The position numbers and the translations under genes were made by a program. The notes beneath the pieces are model-generated. The model saw nothing but the letters and a program-made list of their open reading frames with translations, made no database searches and had not been told where the DNA came from. Below are positions 60,558 through 64,000 of a stretch of 64,000 nucleotides of DNA, piece by piece (position 1 is the first letter of the stretch; each line of letters starts with the position of its first letter). Origin of the DNA: Thermomucor indicae-seudaticae (taxonomy: Eukaryota > Mucoromycota > Mucoromycetes > Mucorales > Lichtheimiaceae); the NCBI GenBank assembly GCA_000787465.1, contig JSYX01000032.1, positions 1 to 64,000 of the forward strand. Direction: 5' to 3'.

Positions 60558-62996
60558 TTATAGAGTGCTGGTAGGCTTCAGAGTAACGAGGGTGCCGAGG
60601 CAAGCCACGAATTCTTCAGGGGTATCGATATGCCATTGCGCTAATGTTTCTTTGTCTTGAGGGCCGATGGATACACAGTAAGCCCGTTGATGACGAAGTG
60701 CACGGAACATGTCTTCGTCTGTGCGGTCGTCACCAGCGCACAAGATGAAATCAGGATTGACTTGCTGCTGTATCCGTTTGACGACTTCGCCCTTGTTGAC
60801 CAGCAACGACCGGACTTCGAGATTCATTTTTCCTCGCAGGATATCGACGCCTTTGATCTTTGTGAGTTCTTGATAGCACGCTTCGCACTGACGAAGCCTA
60901 TAGCAAGTCGCAGTTAGTTTTCGACCGAGATTTAAACCGTTTTTTAAGCAACTTACGCGTCCTCTGGGTCGAGCGCATTGCGATAATGCCATGTAATAAA
61001 GGATTTCTTTTGTTCAACAACCGTGCCTGGCGTACGCGCAGAGACAGCTTCAAAGATGTCGAGGGCCTGGCTCTTCCAGCTCATGTCAGCATCTGCCAGC
61101 ATGTCGATCCAAGATTGACCGGGCATCTTCATGAACGAGCCATGTTCGGCGCTCAAACCAAGGCCATGGATTGCGCCTAACCAAGCTTCGAGCGTTGCCT
61201 GATCACGACCCGAGACTACCCAAACCACATTGTCAGGCTGGTCGCAGAGGGCCTGTAGGTGATGCAGGAGACTGGGCGTTGGTCGAGCGTCTTCAGGCTT
61301 CGGAACAATCGGTGTCAGGGTACCGTCATAGTCAAACAGAAAGAGACGGCGTCCACGAGTCGATCGATATTGCTGAACAAGTCGTGCCGTGTTGAGAAGG
61401 CGCGGACCTTGGAGTTTCTTTAGGAACTCCTTTTGTGCGGATGGTAACGTTGTTGTTGCATGGCGGCTACTGCTGCTCTTTCTTTCCTGCTCCATAGCTT
61501 GTCGAATGGCTGATGCAACAGCTTCCGAGTCTGAGTGGTGCACAGCCCAGGTACCTTCTTGTTCGGCCATGGGTGTACCCTGCGATACAACAAGTGGTGC
61601 CGAATGGTGACGGTCCAGGAAGGCCTGCGCAGCGACGGTGGCCATGGGATGCTGACCCATAACAAGGGCAACGTCCGCCGCAGTGAGGAGGGCATCATAT
61701 TCCTCCGCGTCCAGTTCTTGGTGGTAAAAGTGGATAGGAACAAAGTCCGTGGAGCCGTACAACTGGTTGATCTGCCGAACGATATCAGGGACCGCATCGA
61801 GTGGTTCAGGTATCGTGTTGCTGGAGCATAAGTGGATGAAAACAACATCCTTGGAGAGTGCTTTGTTGGATGACAGGAAACGCTCGATGGCGGCAAGAGT
61901 CCGGAGTGCACCGTCGCTGTGCGTCTCTTGACATAAGACGATACGCTTATCGGGAAAAAGTTGACGGATGGCTTTGGACCTGGATTCGGCAGCAAAGGAT
62001 AAATGGTGGAAGAAGAGTGTGGTGGGCATTTTCATGACGGTTGTTGGAAGTGATGAAAGAGAAAGAAGGAGCGCGCAGGCGGATGAAAAGCGACGGATAT
62101 CTTGTTCGGTCTTGGTTAAAATGAAAAAGAATGATCGACATGTTAGAAAAAGCTGCTGTCAATGGGATTGGCGGGAGATATCAAACCTGGAAGCCGATAA
62201 GATCGGCGGAGAGGATTCCCTGCAGGATGTGTTTATGTTCTATAAAAGGATATTCAGCAAGGGCGTACAACGGCTTCCCTCCCAATGAAATGGCACACTT
62301 ACCAGGCACTTTTAATAGATACTCCATAGAAGGAAAACGTGCGTACATTGACAAGCCAACGGATGCTCGCGGGAGCTTTCGGCGCAAGATAGCAGGGAGC
62401 AAAAGCAATTGATAATCATGCACCCATACTGTAATTACGGAAGGTGAGATTACAAACCGTATCACTTGGCATCCGAAAAACTTACTGATATCTCGTTCCG
62501 TCTTGTATTGCTCAATAATCTTATCGGCGTATTGCTCATTAAGCTTCATATATCTTTTCCAAGCTTGTTGCTGGGACGTAATGTTGGCATTGGATGCGCA
62601 AAACAATGGGTCCAGGACTTGACAAACAATCAAGGTTAACTGGGGAAAATGTAAGATGAATGAGTAGGGTTAGTTACCATCGGTAACGTAGGCGCACGGC
62701 GTAGAAGGCCGCGTATCAACGGAGATAACGTATTGATCCTGGGCAAGAGAAGCGGCTTGGTGGATCACGTGCCAGGATGGAGGCCACATTGAGGTTTCGG
62801 CGGTAATATTCCGTCGGCATTGCAACGAGGTAACGCCAACTGTAATATCTTCATCCTCGTCAACCAAATGTGTTGCGGGCGATCGTGGTGGTGAAGGTGG
62901 AAAGGCTATATCAAATGTAGCAGGAGGAAAAGGTACTGGGATGCCATTCGATGATGATGTGAGTACAGCGTGCAGAATTTTAGCATTAGTTGCCAT
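60558..62996 (-). CDS. TPS2: Trehalose-6-phosphate phosphatase (TPS2-like) with degenerate synthase domain
   Basis: About six exons from ATG 62996 to the stop at 60558, roughly 710 residues. The C-terminal HAD phosphatase is intact: LFLFDYDGTLTPIVPKPED (catalytic D-x-D), WVVSGRDQATLEAWLG, LSAEHGSFMKMPG and FILCAGDDRTDEDMFRAL. It should dephosphorylate trehalose-6-phosphate. The N-terminal GT20 region is recognisable (VWVHDYQLLLLPAILRRKL, FPSMEYLLKVPEHKHILQGI, LSADLIGFQ) but strongly diverged and shorter than in active synthases, so it is probably a structural partner for the synthase complex, as in Tps2/Tps3/Tsl1. The 63-nt intron at 62240-62302 is stop-free and in frame. The first exon encodes a low-complexity Pro/Ser start. 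Confidence 0.93.
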
Positions 62997-63786
62997 GGTT
63001 TCTAATAGATTTTTATGCAGGAATATGGGAAAATTTGCCGAGCTTTTTATAGTCTTCCAAGACCAAGCTGGTCAAAGTTTTGAGACTCAGAGCCAACGGC
63101 CCCCGATCGGTACCCACGCACACAGATATGGATTGATTTGCTTATCAAACCAAATTTGGAGATGACGTTTTTTGGAACAGATACGCTGATGTTTACTGAT
63201 CTGCTAATTGAGACAAAATTGAGACAACCGAGGGTTGCGTTGACACTCAGTTAATAGCTTATTTTTCTTCGAATCCGTCTAAATTAGCGTACGGTGAACC
63301 ATCCCCATAGTCTAACTGTCGTATTTAGACATTCAATAGCAGTAGAGAAGTCGGATATTGAATCCTAATAATGTTACCACGACTATGTTAGACTTCCTTC
63401 GAAGAATAAATACCGTTCACACAGTACTCTTTCTTGCCTCAGCTTTATCAACAAACAACAAATACAACAGTGACGCTGTTCCTTTGTAATTGAGCTTCCT
63501 CCATTCAGGAGCAGCGTATCCGAACATGTCTCTGCTATTCTTGATGACTCGACTTGGCGCATATAAACAGCCTTTTCAGCTTCTTTCGATTGTCTTCCGT
63601 TCGATGTCGTAGAGACGAACCCTCTTCTTTCTTGTGATTTCTACAAGTCGCGCTTTTCACTCGCGCTTTGACTTTGCTTTTTTTGGATGCTTTTCTTTTT
63701 GTCTGCACATGGATGGATTGAACAAATATGCGATGGACAATATACCCATCCATGCTTCAGAATCTATAGAAAAGTTATAAGTACAA
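62997..63786. other. Divergent intergenic region at the right end
   Basis: No supported gene. Minus-strand ORF 63535-63753 is Lys/Arg/Ser-rich and shows no family features. The stretch should hold the promoters of the TPS2-like gene and of the partial gene that follows. Confidence 0.4.
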
Positions 63787-64000
63787 ATGCCTTTACCTGC
63801 ACCTATGTCCAGTGTTTCTCAAGTCTGCCGAAGAATGTTAGCCAAACGTGAACGTCAGACGCACTGGGACTGTCAGGGAAGGACCACCTTTCACCAAGAC
63901 AGACACAAGTGGCGCATTCAAGATATCATGGCGGGATGCGCCACTCCGTTTGCCACTGATTGTCAGCATAATCTTTATAAATTACGCTCTTTCGAACCAT
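63787..64000 (+). CDS. Partial unknown gene, runs off the window
   Basis: From ATG 63787 the frame is open for 71 codons to the window edge. It begins MPLPAPMSSVSQVCRRML and continues KRERQTHWDCQGRTTF and KWRIQDIMAGCATPFATDCQ. I do not recognise it. There is no signal peptide. It is either the 5' exon of a gene or chance; the stretch of 71 codons without stop is only weak support. Confidence 0.35.
   Translation, partial: MPLPAPMSSVSQVCRRMLAKRERQTHWDCQGRTTFHQDRHKWRIQDIMAGCATPFATDCQHNLYKLRSFEP

Noticed and set aside
63535..63753. Basic 72-codon minus-strand ORF
   Set aside because: Low-complexity Lys/Arg/Ser composition, no family features, and only 33 bp from a divergent start.

Overview
The window is nuclear DNA of a filamentous fungus. 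Most genes are cut by short GT-AG introns of about 50-70 nt, genes lie on both strands without operon logic, and the set is fungal: KOG1, a Pan1-like EH protein, TIM54, CBP3, a CipC-like protein and a stearoyl-CoA desaturase fused to cytochrome b5. Protein style, very short introns and the desaturase type suggest an early-diverging lineage, most likely Mucoromycota. That placement is inference.

Layout. 1-8 kb: a coiled-coil protein of unknown function, PEX19 and the delta-9 desaturase. 8.9-14.3 kb: an ISH1-repeat protein, PEX11, WBP11 and an uncharacterised gene with an unresolved reading frame. 14.4-18.4 kb: gene-poor, with a transposase-like ORF and decayed frames. 18.4-31.6 kb: a sugar transporter, a bacterial-type KpsF/GutQ SIS-CBS protein, KOG1/Raptor, an Srk1/Rck2-type kinase and a HINT3-like HIT protein. 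34-43.9 kb: TIM54, RPL3, CBP3, a CipC/DUF3759 protein and PRP43. 44.2-49.5 kb: a three-copy tandem duplication (period about 2.17 kb), each copy carrying one tiny two-exon gene for a secreted, cysteine-free, histidine-ended peptide. 50-64 kb: TUL1/Dsc-type E3 ligase, mitochondrial intermediate peptidase, a Pan1-like EH protein, methionine aminopeptidase 1, a TPS2-like trehalose-phosphatase and the start of an unidentified gene.

Most genes are housekeeping: peroxisome biogenesis (PEX19, PEX11), mitochondrial biogenesis (TIM54, CBP3, MIP), nutrient and stress signalling (KOG1, kinase, trehalose), and RNA or ribosome function (WBP11, PRP43, RPL3). I see no cluster logic linking them. The exception, and the best candidate for something undescribed, is the tandem secreted-peptide array. 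Its three members keep signal peptide, intron position, TATA spacing and C-terminal motif while the mature N-terminus diverges. I recognise no family for it.

Exon structures were built by hand from splice signals, frame and family conservation. Where I give every exon, the coding length is an exact multiple of three. Other exon counts and lengths are approximate.
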